Source: Vibrio sinensis (lineage in GTDB: Bacteria; Pseudomonadota; Gammaproteobacteria; Enterobacterales; Vibrionaceae). From it: a stretch of DNA of 35,531 nt. Position 1 is the first letter of the stretch; every line of letters starts with the position of its first letter. This document shows, piece after piece, positions 28,215-35,531 of the stretch. The stretch spans positions 1 to 35,531 of the forward strand of contig NZ_QVMU01000036.1 in the NCBI RefSeq assembly GCF_003605645.1. Direction: 5' to 3'. The notes under the pieces are model-generated. The model worked only from the letters and a program-made list of their open reading frames with translations, was not told where the DNA came from and ran no database searches. The position numbers and the translations under genes were made by a program.

Positions 28215-30743
28215 TTATGCGTTAACTGCTCGAGTAGGTTTTACGTAGTTCGAACCATCATTGCGATATGGCACGATATAGGATTCACCGTCATCAGGAG
28301 AGACGATTTGATAATATTGCGGTAAATTAAAGTTAATCAACTTCGCTGATAGCGAATTATCATCTTTCACTGATGTATAAAAACTGTTTACGCTTGCAAT
28401 CATCTCATCTTTCTCACCACTAAATTGGTGGTAAACCTCTACCTGATTTGACTCATCCAAGACATAGATATTGAACCCTTTATCTGTATCTTCAAAGAAG
28501 AACTGAACGAGCCCCTCACTCGCAAACCCATCAACTACTTCAGGTAATGGATTATCTTGCTCTTTATCTAACATCAAAAGTGGGGAGCCTTTCAGCTTGT
28601 TTGTCGAGATGCAGCGATAAAAATCAATCGAGTTTTCCAGCATCTGCACTGACACGCCTCGACGCTCAAAAAACAAACCATAAGTCTGCTGAGCGATTCT
28701 CAATGCTTTAAAACGACGACGTTTCTCTTGATCTACCGGCTTCAAACGTAAATCAATGCACTCTGCCAATAGCTGATAAACCATATTACGCATAACACCG
28801 CGTAAGTTTTTGCTATAGCAAAAAACATCTACTGAATCAGGTGGTAGAGCATCTTGGTGCATTTTGCCTAATACGGTTTTTAGCGCATCAAGCATTGCGG
28901 TATCACCTTGGAAATGCAATGTACGCACTTCATGCCAAGAATTACGATAAACCAAATCGACGCTACCCACTAAACATTGCTGCTCAGGGCCATAACTAAA
29001 GATATCAGTATTCTTTAAATCAACTTTCAAAGACTTCCCACTCAACTCTGCCGTTGGGTCGTTTTCAAAGTTAATGAACATCGCCAACTGACTAATTTCA
29101 CATGGGCTAGCCAATGCTTGCATGGTCGGACGGCGCTTATGTAAGGAGAACGTATTTCGTAGGTCGCTGACCATTTGGTAAAACTTATCGATATCCAAAT
29201 GAGCGTCGCGAACAACTGAATGCAAACGGGTTGATTCTGTGATCAGACCATTAAAGAAAGACCAAGCAACTAACTTACTTAAATACTCGTTATGTTCTAA
29301 ATTTGGTTGACCGATAATACGCTCGGCCTGCAAAGGTTGCTTATACAAATACCATCCCGGTTTATTCGTCCGGCCCGGCTTAACTTCGATAAAAGTCAAA
29401 TCTGGCTCGTGAAGATCGGGAGATATTTGCGGGTTAAGCAGTGTCACTTTACCCGGTAATACTTCAAACGCTGCGTAAAGTTTACGAGCGAGAATACTAA
29501 TGTCCTGTGGGCTAATCGCAGAAGTAATATCATTTCGACGAGCAAACTGGATAAGGTTACGATAACTCAGCATAAGCGCATCAAGTAGTGCGTGGTGCAC
29601 GACTTTAACTTGCTCTACTTTCCAGTTTCGACGGTCATCGAGTTGAGCGATAACAGCATCATCCCAATTCCATTTTTTGATCATTTCGCTAAGCGCTTCT
29701 CGGCGCCACGCAACCGATCCAACACCAGGCTCACGAGATAATTTTTCATGCGTTTTTAGGTAAAAGCAGCGACGCACTAAATCTAAACGCTTGCTATCCC
29801 CGATTCGCTCCAGATAGAGCGTCACTTTTTCAAGCATCAAGTAATAAGCATCCATCCCATATAAATCAGGTTCATGGGAGAAAAAACGGCGCTTAGAATC
29901 AATACTTAATAGTTGGGTGTGCGGATACTCCCACGAATAGGCTTCTAGCAGAATAGCTTTTAAAACCGATTTATATGGCGAGTCGATGCTCTTATAAAGT
30001 TGCCATAAGTTAGAACCGAAATACTCTTCAGCGGGAATACGATGGAGCTGACCAAAATCAATCCATTCAGAGCAATCAAAAAGCCCTCTCTGGCATAAAT
30101 CAGCAACATATTCATCGTAGCACTCTTCCATTTCTGGCGGGACGATTTGCCACAACAAACGCTGCCCAGCAAGTCTCACCGCAGAGCGATAAAACTCGTC
30201 GAGTAACAATAAATGTTGTGAAGAACCACAGTTATCACCAGTCATCTCTTCAGAGTGATTGCTTCTAAAGCGCTCTTCATCCATTAAGAAGAAGTTTGCC
30301 TCTACTCCTTGGTTTTGTGCCCATTGCGTGATCAATAAACATTTATTAGTCAGGCTATTTCGCTCTTCCCCTGTCATATCTGGGGAAACACAAACCCAAA
30401 TATCCAAATCACTTGATGTACTTTGCCCCACAGATGACGTGCTTCCCATCGTATATAACGCGAGAATTGCAGGGTGATCTGTAGTGGCTAATGATTGGCT
30501 AATCGTAAGTTCTGTATCATCAACAAATTGCTGTTGAGCTTCATTGAAAACCATACCAAATACGCCAGATGGTACATTGGCGTCGTAGTATCCTGGAATC
30601 ACAGGGTGGTTATAGTGAAAGAGAATGGGAATGAGATGGAATACGCGTTGGCTTTGCAAATCCATAAGTGCCAGCGCGCGATCAATGCGCTGCTGGTTAA
30701 GTGTATCAAGTCTCTGGATTAACGAGTCAGTGTAAGCCTGCAA
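28215..30743 (-). CDS. cyaA: Class I adenylate cyclase CyaA
   Basis: Makes cyclic AMP for CRP. The 842 residues consist of an N-terminal catalytic domain and a C-terminal regulatory half that responds to sugar-transport (PTS) status. The nucleotidyltransferase motif GSTSSVGQSTSSDLDIW (100-116) holds the metal-binding Asp112 and Asp114. EEYFGSNLWQLYKSIDSPYK is another class hallmark. The start codon is TTG (30741-30743), as in E. coli, where it keeps the enzyme scarce. A CRP-like site lies about 215 bases upstream, between cyaA and hemC. Confidence 0.97.
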   Translation of the reverse strand: MQAYTDSLIQRLDTLNQQRIDRALALMDLQSQRVFHLIPILFHYNHPVIPGYYDANVPSGVFGMVFNEAQQQFVDDTELTISQSLATTDHPAILALYTMGSTSSVGQSTSSDLDIWVCVSPDMTGEERNSLTNKCLLITQWAQNQGVEANFFLMDEERFRSNHSEEMTGDNCGSSQHLLLLDEFYRSAVRLAGQRLLWQIVPPEMEECYDEYVADLCQRGLFDCSEWIDFGQLHRIPAEEYFGSNLWQLYKSIDSPYKSVLKAILLEAYSWEYPHTQLLSIDSKRRFFSHEPDLYGMDAYYLMLEKVTLYLERIGDSKRLDLVRRCFYLKTHEKLSREPGVGSVAWRREALSEMIKKWNWDDAVIAQLDDRRNWKVEQVKVVHHALLDALMLSYRNLIQFARRNDITSAISPQDISILARKLYAAFEVLPGKVTLLNPQISPDLHEPDLTFIEVKPGRTNKPGWYLYKQPLQAERIIGQPNLEHNEYLSKLVAWSFFNGLITESTRLHSVVRDAHLDIDKFYQMVSDLRNTFSLHKRRPTMQALASPCEISQLAMFINFENDPTAELSGKSLKVDLKNTDIFSYGPEQQCLVGSVDLVYRNSWHEVRTLHFQGDTAMLDALKTVLGKMHQDALPPDSVDVFCYSKNLRGVMRNMVYQLLAECIDLRLKPVDQEKRRRFKALRIAQQTYGLFFERRGVSVQMLENSIDFYRCISTNKLKGSPLLMLDKEQDNPLPEVVDGFASEGLVQFFFEDTDKGFNIYVLDESNQVEVYHQFSGEKDEMIASVNSFYTSVKDDNSLSAKLINFNLPQYYQIVSPDDGESYIVPYRNDGSNYVKPTRAVNA

Positions 30744-31086
30744 GGGTAATTCCTTGATGTAGAGTCCTAACCTGTGCTTTGGTTATAATTCACCCAAAAG
30801 CACCAACAAAACGTGATCAATTTATCATTTTTATTTTAATTGGTAAAGAAATGTACGACCTAAACTGCATTCTATTGCCGTTATATTAACAGCGTACATT
30901 TGCGCCCATAGTTTGGTACCTAACCGCCTTTTATAATAATAATCCACATCACAAATGAGATATTTATCACACTATTTTAATGAATTCTGATTCATACCTC
31001 ATCATTCTTTACCCCATAACCTTAAGCAATAAGTTTTTTTGCTCATAGAGTGGTAGGATTAGTTCATCTATATCTAACGATTGTAA
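30744..31086. other. Divergent control region of cyaA and hemC
   Basis: A 343-base AT-rich region without genes. It holds a CRP-like site at 30956-30971 and several TATAAT-like sequences (for example TATAAC on the minus strand near 30880). Promoters for both cyaA and the heme operon must be here, but I cannot assign them exactly. Confidence 0.7.
30956..30971. promoter_or_regulatory. CRP-binding-site-like sequence between cyaA and hemC
   Basis: TGAGA-TATTTA-TCACA matches the consensus TGTGA-N6-TCACA with one mismatch, and the flanks (AAA before TGAGA) also fit. In E. coli CRP represses a cyaA promoter, so a feedback loop is plausible. Confidence 0.6.
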
Positions 31087-32031
31087 ATGGACATGACTCA
31101 AACTTCACCAATCAGAATCGCGACCCGCAAAAGCCCTCTTGCTCTTTGGCAAGCTCATTACGTTAAAAATGCGCTCATGGCTGCTCATCCAGGATTAGAA
31201 GTTGAGCTTGTCACCATGGTCACGAAAGGCGACATCATCCTTGATACTCCTTTAGCCAAAGTTGGCGGAAAAGGTCTTTTCGTAAAAGAGCTCGAAGTCG
31301 CCATGCTGGAAGGTAGAGCCGATCTCGCTGTGCATTCAATGAAAGATGTACCTGTCGATTTTCCTGACGGTCTCGGCCTTGTCACTATTTGTGAGCGTGA
31401 AGACCCACGCGACGCATTCGTTTCCAATACCTACAAAAATATAGATGAGCTGCCACAAGGTGCCATCGTAGGAACATGTAGCCTTCGTCGACAATGTCAG
31501 ATTAAAGAAGCTCGTCCAGACCTTATTATCAAAGAGTTGCGGGGCAACGTTGGCACCCGCCTAGGGAAGCTTGATGCGGGTGAATATGATGCAATTATTC
31601 TAGCGGCCGCCGGTTTAAAACGTTTAGAGCTTGAGGAAAGAATTGCAAGCTTCATTGAGCCTGAGCAATCTTTACCTGCTGTCGGCCAAGGAGCCGTAGG
31701 TATTGAATGTCGTTTAGATGATGAACGTCTACGTAAGCTACTTGCACCACTTAACCACATCGACACTGAAGATAGAGTGAAGTGTGAAAGAGCAATGAAC
31801 CTAACTTTAGAGGGCGGTTGCCAAGTTCCGATCGGTAGTTATTCGTTGTTAGATGAAGACAACATCTGGCTACGCGCATTAGTTGGTGAACCAGACGGCT
31901 CCCTTATTGTTCGTGGTGAAATCCGTGGCCTTCGTAGTGAAGCGGAACAATTAGGTATCACACTTGCCAACCAGCTCCTTGATAATGGTGCTCGTGAGAT
32001 ACTGACAAAGCTCTACGCTGAACACGAGTGA
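31087..32031 (+). CDS. hemC: Porphobilinogen deaminase HemC
   Basis: Joins four porphobilinogens into hydroxymethylbilane. The 314 residues include RIATRKSPLALWQAHYV at the N-terminus, HSMKDVP (Asp87 is the catalytic aspartate) and the dipyrromethane cofactor cysteine Cys245 in LEGGCQVPIGSY. The frame starts ATGGACATG; the second ATG (31093) is equally possible, as neither has a clear ribosome site. First gene of hemC-hemD-hemX-hemY, divergent from cyaA. Confidence 0.96.
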   Translation: MDMTQTSPIRIATRKSPLALWQAHYVKNALMAAHPGLEVELVTMVTKGDIILDTPLAKVGGKGLFVKELEVAMLEGRADLAVHSMKDVPVDFPDGLGLVTICEREDPRDAFVSNTYKNIDELPQGAIVGTCSLRRQCQIKEARPDLIIKELRGNVGTRLGKLDAGEYDAIILAAAGLKRLELEERIASFIEPEQSLPAVGQGAVGIECRLDDERLRKLLAPLNHIDTEDRVKCERAMNLTLEGGCQVPIGSYSLLDEDNIWLRALVGEPDGSLIVRGEIRGLRSEAEQLGITLANQLLDNGAREILTKLYAEHE

Positions 32032-32037
32032 TTTCTT

Positions 32038-32781
32038 ATGACGGTGTTGGTTACTCGGCCTGGACAACAAGGCCTTTCGCTTTGCCAACAACTTGAAAAG
32101 GTGGGTGTGTCTAGCATCCACCACCCTTTAATTACCTTTCGGGCAGGCGATGAACTTCCCCTCCTCCCTGATAACATCAACAACGTTGATATTGTTATTG
32201 CGGTAAGCCAGCATGCTGTGACGTTTGCAGCTCAAATAATGAACCAAGCTGAAAAATCTTGGCCATCTACAATCTCGTACCTTGCCGTCGGTCAAAAAAC
32301 CGCACACGTTTTAAGCAAAACGACGCAACAGCAAGTACACTACCCAAACATTAGTGACAGTGAACATTTACTGAATCTACCTCCTCTACTTGATATTAAA
32401 AATAAGAGAGTTCTTATTTTAAGAGGAAATGGTGGCCGTGAACTCATCTATGACACGCTTTCGGCTCGAGGGGCGAATGTAGAATATATTGAAGCATATC
32501 AACGTCAAAATCGTGCGTTTAATGCGAATGTTCATATCCCCCGATGGCAAGAAGAGCAAGTAAATAAACTGATCATTACCAGTTCTGGGCAACTGAACCA
32601 CTTCATCGAAATGATGAATTCAACACAACTTAATTGGGTATTCAAACTTACGCTATATGTTCCGAGTGAACGTATCGCCATTGAGGCACATCAACTTGGC
32701 TTCGTATCTGTCGTCAATACAGGAAGCGCCTCTAATAAAGATTTATTGGCTATTCTCTGGCCAAATCAACAGGACGATTAA
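32038..32781 (+). CDS. hemD: Uroporphyrinogen-III synthase HemD
   Basis: Closes hydroxymethylbilane to uroporphyrinogen III with inversion of ring D. The family is poorly conserved. Here MTVLVTRPGQQG, AVSQHAVTFA, YLAVGQKTA, LILRGNGGRELIYDTL, YIEAYQRQNR and the C-terminal LIITSSGQLNHF fit a two-domain HemD of 247 residues. It starts six bases after hemC, whose product it uses; this coupling makes sense because hydroxymethylbilane cyclises wrongly if left alone. Confidence 0.93.
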   Translation: MTVLVTRPGQQGLSLCQQLEKVGVSSIHHPLITFRAGDELPLLPDNINNVDIVIAVSQHAVTFAAQIMNQAEKSWPSTISYLAVGQKTAHVLSKTTQQQVHYPNISDSEHLLNLPPLLDIKNKRVLILRGNGGRELIYDTLSARGANVEYIEAYQRQNRAFNANVHIPRWQEEQVNKLIITSSGQLNHFIEMMNSTQLNWVFKLTLYVPSERIAIEAHQLGFVSVVNTGSASNKDLLAILWPNQQDD

Positions 32782-32782
32782 A

Positions 32783-34021
32783 ATGACAAGTAAAAATAAA
32801 AAAGGCAGTGATAACTCTGTTCCAGGGAAAGATAACACTCAAACGCCAACGAACGACGCAAAGACAACTGAAACAAAAGCGGATGAATCAAAAACCAATA
32901 TCAACGAAAAAAATGAGTCTCAAGCAGAAGTAAAAACTGCACCTGAATATCTCGAGAAAACAGAACCAACACAGCCAAAGTTTGAAGAAAAACAAGGAAA
33001 AAGAGGTGTGAAGCTCGGAGCTATCGCGATTGTTATTTCAATTTTATTCGGTGGCGGCCTAACCTATCATATCCAAGAGAAATCAAACCAATACGAGCAA
33101 CAACTCAACGCTCTACGTAGTGAGTTACAACAAGCTCAGTCAACATTAAAGTCGGATATTGCAAGCAGCAATGAAGCGACACTCAACAAAGCCAATGAGA
33201 TCGTTCACCGAGCAGACACCGTTCTGGAGCAACAACAGAAAAGCATTGAAAGTCTACAGTTAGCCATTACCGACATTAAAGGTCGTCGACCAAATGACTG
33301 GTTACTGGCCGAAGCTGACTATCTGGTTAAGTTAGCGGGAAGAAAGCTATTTCTTGAGCATGACGTTGTCAGTGCAACGGCTCTAATGGAAAGTGCAGAC
33401 CAACGTATTGCTGCGTTAAACGATCCAAGCCTAGTACCGCTACGTAAAGCGATGGCTAATGATATTACGGCTCTAAAGGTGGTCCCTCTGATAGATCGTG
33501 ATGGACTTGTTCTCAGAATCACTGCATTACAACAGCAAGTAGATAACCTCCCATTAGCCAATGCTCTATTGCCTGAACTACAAGAACAACCAGAACCAGA
33601 AGTATCAGAAAACATTAATGACTGGCAGGAAAACTTAACCACTTCTCTAAAAGATTTTTCAGAGAACTTCATCACATTCCGTACTCGTGATGGTGATGTA
33701 ATCCCGTTATTGTCGCCTCAGCAACACTTTTACTTAAAAGAAAATATTAAAGCCAAGCTAGAAACAGCTATCAAAGCTGTATATCTCGAGCAACAAGACA
33801 TTTATACCGCAGCCCTTACGACAGCGGATGAATGGTCTACGTCTTTCTTTAACCAAGACAATACATCGGTCAAAGAATTTAACAAGACACTAGAAATGCT
33901 CAGTAAGGTAGAAATTTCTGTGGATTACCCAGTAAAACTGGAAACACAAAACATTCTTTCTGACGTCATCACAGATCGTTTACGCCGCGAAGTGACAAGC
34001 CTAGTTACGGAGGAAAAATAA
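32783..34021 (+). CDS. hemX: HemX-like membrane protein of the heme operon
   Basis: A 412-residue protein of uncertain function, long annotated as a uroporphyrinogen-III methylase, a label its sequence does not support. The ATG at 32783 is chosen: it lies one base after the hemD stop with AGGA nine bases before; the longer frame lies inside hemD. Residues 1-75 are a hydrophilic Lys/Glu/Thr-rich cytoplasmic tail, 77-97 one membrane helix (KLGAIAIVISILFGGGLTY) and about 100-170 a coiled coil. The rest is a periplasmic helical domain with NDWLLAEADYLVKLAGRKL. Its stop shares one base with the hemY start. Confidence 0.9.
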   Translation: MTSKNKKGSDNSVPGKDNTQTPTNDAKTTETKADESKTNINEKNESQAEVKTAPEYLEKTEPTQPKFEEKQGKRGVKLGAIAIVISILFGGGLTYHIQEKSNQYEQQLNALRSELQQAQSTLKSDIASSNEATLNKANEIVHRADTVLEQQQKSIESLQLAITDIKGRRPNDWLLAEADYLVKLAGRKLFLEHDVVSATALMESADQRIAALNDPSLVPLRKAMANDITALKVVPLIDRDGLVLRITALQQQVDNLPLANALLPELQEQPEPEVSENINDWQENLTTSLKDFSENFITFRTRDGDVIPLLSPQQHFYLKENIKAKLETAIKAVYLEQQDIYTAALTTADEWSTSFFNQDNTSVKEFNKTLEMLSKVEISVDYPVKLETQNILSDVITDRLRREVTSLVTEEK

Positions 34022-35202
34022 TGTTTCGCTTAATTTTCCTTTTTGTCGTCCTTGGGGGCGGCCTCTACTTAGGTAGTCAATACTCAGGCCAACAAGGCTA
34101 TGTACTTATATCGATTGCAAACAAAACTATCGAAATGAGTGTGACGACACTGGTAATTTTTGTCATCGCGACACTTGCTGCATTATTTGCTTTAGAGTAT
34201 CTAATCAAAAAAGTACTTTACGCGAGTTCTGCTACTTGGAATTACTTCAGCGTTCGTAAGATGCGTCGTTCACGCCGTTCAACCAACGAAGGTATCATCA
34301 AGCTACTGGAGGGTGACTTCCAAGCTGCAGAGAAAAAAGTAACGAAATGGTCAAACCACCATGACATGCCATTACTATGTTATCTCGTCGCATCTGAAGC
34401 TGCTCAAGGGATGGGAAACAACGAGAAACGAGACCATTACCTAGAACTGGCTAGCCAACAAGAGAATGCGCAACTAGCGGTTGAATTAACACGGGCAAAA
34501 CAACAAGTTCGTGAGGGACAGTTTAATGATGCGTTCAACACGCTAACCAACCTAAAATCAGATTATCCTAATAATGCGGTTCTTCTTAATCTACTTAAAA
34601 CCGTTTATATCGAGCTTAAACTTTGGGAACCTCTACGAGAGCTATTACCTAAATTAGTGAAAGCAAAGATCATTACTCAAGATGAACAACAACAACTCAT
34701 GCTTGGCGCTGAATGTGGATTGATGGCTGAAATCGCTCAGCAAAGTGGTAGTGAAGGGTTGATTTCACATTGGAACAGCCTCGCTAAGAAACTAAAAGGT
34801 GAAACTCAATTAATCGAGTGTTTTGCTAAACAGTTAATTGCTCGTAAAGCTGATGACAATGCATTTACTGTCGTAAAAGAAGCATTGAAAAAGCATCCGA
34901 ATGCACCGCTTTATTACTTATTCACTGAAATGAATTTAACGGATAGCCACCCAGCGATCACTTTCTTAGAAAGTGTACTGAAAAAGGATGGCAATAATGC
35001 TAATGCGCATAGCGCATTAGCTCAATTCCATCTACGTAATCATAAATGGCAGGAAGCTCAGCAGCATCTAGAAAAAGCACTTGCTGTTCGCTCTAATGTA
35101 TCAGATTACGCTTACTTAGCTGATGCACTGGAGAAGCAAAATCTAACGCAGGCCGCTCATGAAGTGTCGAAAAAAGCGCTCACGTTAATGACTAACCAAT
35201 AG
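34021..35202 (+). CDS. hemY: HemY-like TPR membrane protein
   Basis: A 393-residue inner-membrane protein of the late heme operon, not the unrelated protoporphyrinogen oxidase of the same name in Bacillus. Two N-terminal helices (about 4-20 and 40-62) with a short loop form the HemY_N domain, with GDFQAAEKKV after it. The C-terminal part is tetratricopeptide repeats, e.g. NANAHSALAQFHLRNHKWQEAQQHLEKAL. ATG overlaps the hemX TAA as TAATG. The reading frame is complete; an IS lies 36 bases after the stop. Confidence 0.92.
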   Translation: MFRLIFLFVVLGGGLYLGSQYSGQQGYVLISIANKTIEMSVTTLVIFVIATLAALFALEYLIKKVLYASSATWNYFSVRKMRRSRRSTNEGIIKLLEGDFQAAEKKVTKWSNHHDMPLLCYLVASEAAQGMGNNEKRDHYLELASQQENAQLAVELTRAKQQVREGQFNDAFNTLTNLKSDYPNNAVLLNLLKTVYIELKLWEPLRELLPKLVKAKIITQDEQQQLMLGAECGLMAEIAQQSGSEGLISHWNSLAKKLKGETQLIECFAKQLIARKADDNAFTVVKEALKKHPNAPLYYLFTEMNLTDSHPAITFLESVLKKDGNNANAHSALAQFHLRNHKWQEAQQHLEKALAVRSNVSDYAYLADALEKQNLTQAAHEVSKKALTLMTNQ

Positions 35203-35220
35203 CGTTATCTTCTTAGTATG

Positions 35221-35238
35221 AAAGCCGACCTACAGGGT
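35221..35238 (+). terminator. Remnant of the native hemY terminator, cut by the IS
   Basis: AAAGCCGACCTACAGGGT then the IS. ACC (35228-35230) pairs with GGT (35236-35238), and if the sequence continued CGGCTTT it would form a perfect seven-base stem GCCGACC/GGTCGGC with A and T flanks. The outer four bases of the distal arm are replaced by the IS end. The native sequence is inferred. Confidence 0.5.
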
Positions 35239-35531
35239 TAATGCCACTCGCTTAAGAGCGAGTGGCATTTTTATCTCTTTTTAGGAAGTATTAGCCGTTT
35301 GCCATTGTCCCTCAACTCTTTCAGCGCCTTAGGGATACCTCCTGGAGTCCTTCCATCTGACCAGATGAACTCTTCTTGTATTAAGCATAGTGCGTTGACG
35401 AAGCTAATTCGTAATGGCTCTTCGTGCTGTTTTGCCATACCTGCCATTTCTAATCGAACAATATTGTACGATATCAGTATGCCCCATAGCTCTTGGTATA
35501 CTCCTTCACTCTTTAGGCTTCTCAGTAGTGG
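35239..35531 (-). mobile_element. 3' end of an IS4-type insertion sequence (right copy, with a 65-base deletion)
   Basis: Reverse complement of the left-edge element, continuing past the right edge. The terminal 30-base palindrome is at 35240-35269; read from outside it is followed by TTTTTATC, so it can act as a terminator for transcription entering from hemY. Compared with the left copy, 65 bases are missing between two AGAGA repeats (left copy 43-47 and 108-112). Confidence 0.85.
35271..35531 (-). CDS. IS4-type transposase, C-terminal part, truncated by deletion
   Basis: Partial frame of 86 codons entering from the right edge. It reads LLRSLKSEGVYQELWGILI, SYNIVRLEMAGMAKQH, then WSDGRTPGGIPKALKELRDN and ends LPKKR-stop. 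YQELWGILISYNIVR with MA shortly after is typical of the helix region following the catalytic Glu in IS4-type transposases. The stop TAA (35271-35273) arises at the deletion join; the left copy continues with 28 more residues, mostly basic. Whether the shorter protein is active cannot be told. Confidence 0.82.
   Translation of the reverse strand, partial: PLLRSLKSEGVYQELWGILISYNIVRLEMAGMAKQHEEPLRISFVNALCLIQEEFIWSDGRTPGGIPKALKELRDNGKRLILPKKR

Noticed and set aside
32657..32782. Longer start for HemX inside hemD
   Set aside because: It would overlap hemD by over 120 bases; the ATG one base after hemD has a ribosome site and fits the family.

Overview
The window reads as a gammaproteobacterial chromosome segment, most probably from Vibrio or a close relative. 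This rests on gene order and protein character rather than a database search: ftsY-ftsE-ftsX-rpoH, rsmD-yhhL, ubiC-ubiA, glpE-glpG, lptM-lysA-dapF-DUF484-xerC-yigB and cyaY/cyaA/hemC-hemD-hemX-hemY, plus a CdgJ-like EAL-HDOD protein. It is mostly conserved housekeeping DNA. I see no rRNA, tRNA or CRISPR array.

Layout. Bases 1-147 and 35239-35531 are the 3' ends of two copies of one IS4-type insertion sequence, in inverted orientation and both pointing inward; these shared repeats may be why the sequence stops here. Between them lie: ubiquinone genes ubiC-ubiA and a FliL-like secreted protein (170-2136); glpE-glpG (2199-3368); the heat-shock sigma gene rpoH and the division/secretion set ftsY-ftsE-ftsX (3762-7665); rsmD-yhhL, yhgN, a YecH-like gene and a YhhN-like gene (7874-10478); an A/C-rich, gene-poor stretch with a complete transcription unit for a 26-residue protein (10479-11332); a membrane-anchored HEPN-like protein, a DUF2500 protein and a membrane acyltransferase (11434-13417).

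The clearest accessory module is a four-gene arsenate operon at 13515-16700: arsR, a dedicated GAPDH, a small HCX5R phosphatase and arsJ. GAPDH and ArsJ together are a known arsenate-expulsion route (1-arseno-3-phosphoglycerate is made, exported and falls apart outside). The phosphatase has no settled role in it. Next come cdgJ and rhtB, pldB and yigL, a four-part lipoprotein with a DTW-domain tRNA modification gene, then yigB-xerC-DUF484-dapF-lysA-lptM, cyaY, cyaA and the heme operon hemCDXY.

The most unusual points are: (i) both IS copies sit within what look like the rho-independent terminators of ubiA and hemY, and the IS end carries its own inward-reading terminator; (ii) the 26-residue protein unit; (iii) the phosphatase and an ArsR with atypical cysteines in the arsenate operon; (iv) 13 perfect TTCTGC repeats coding an (Ala-Glu)13 tract in FtsY; (v) an RX4H HEPN motif in a membrane-anchored protein. 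Functions are assigned from recognisable motifs and family memory; no searches were run.
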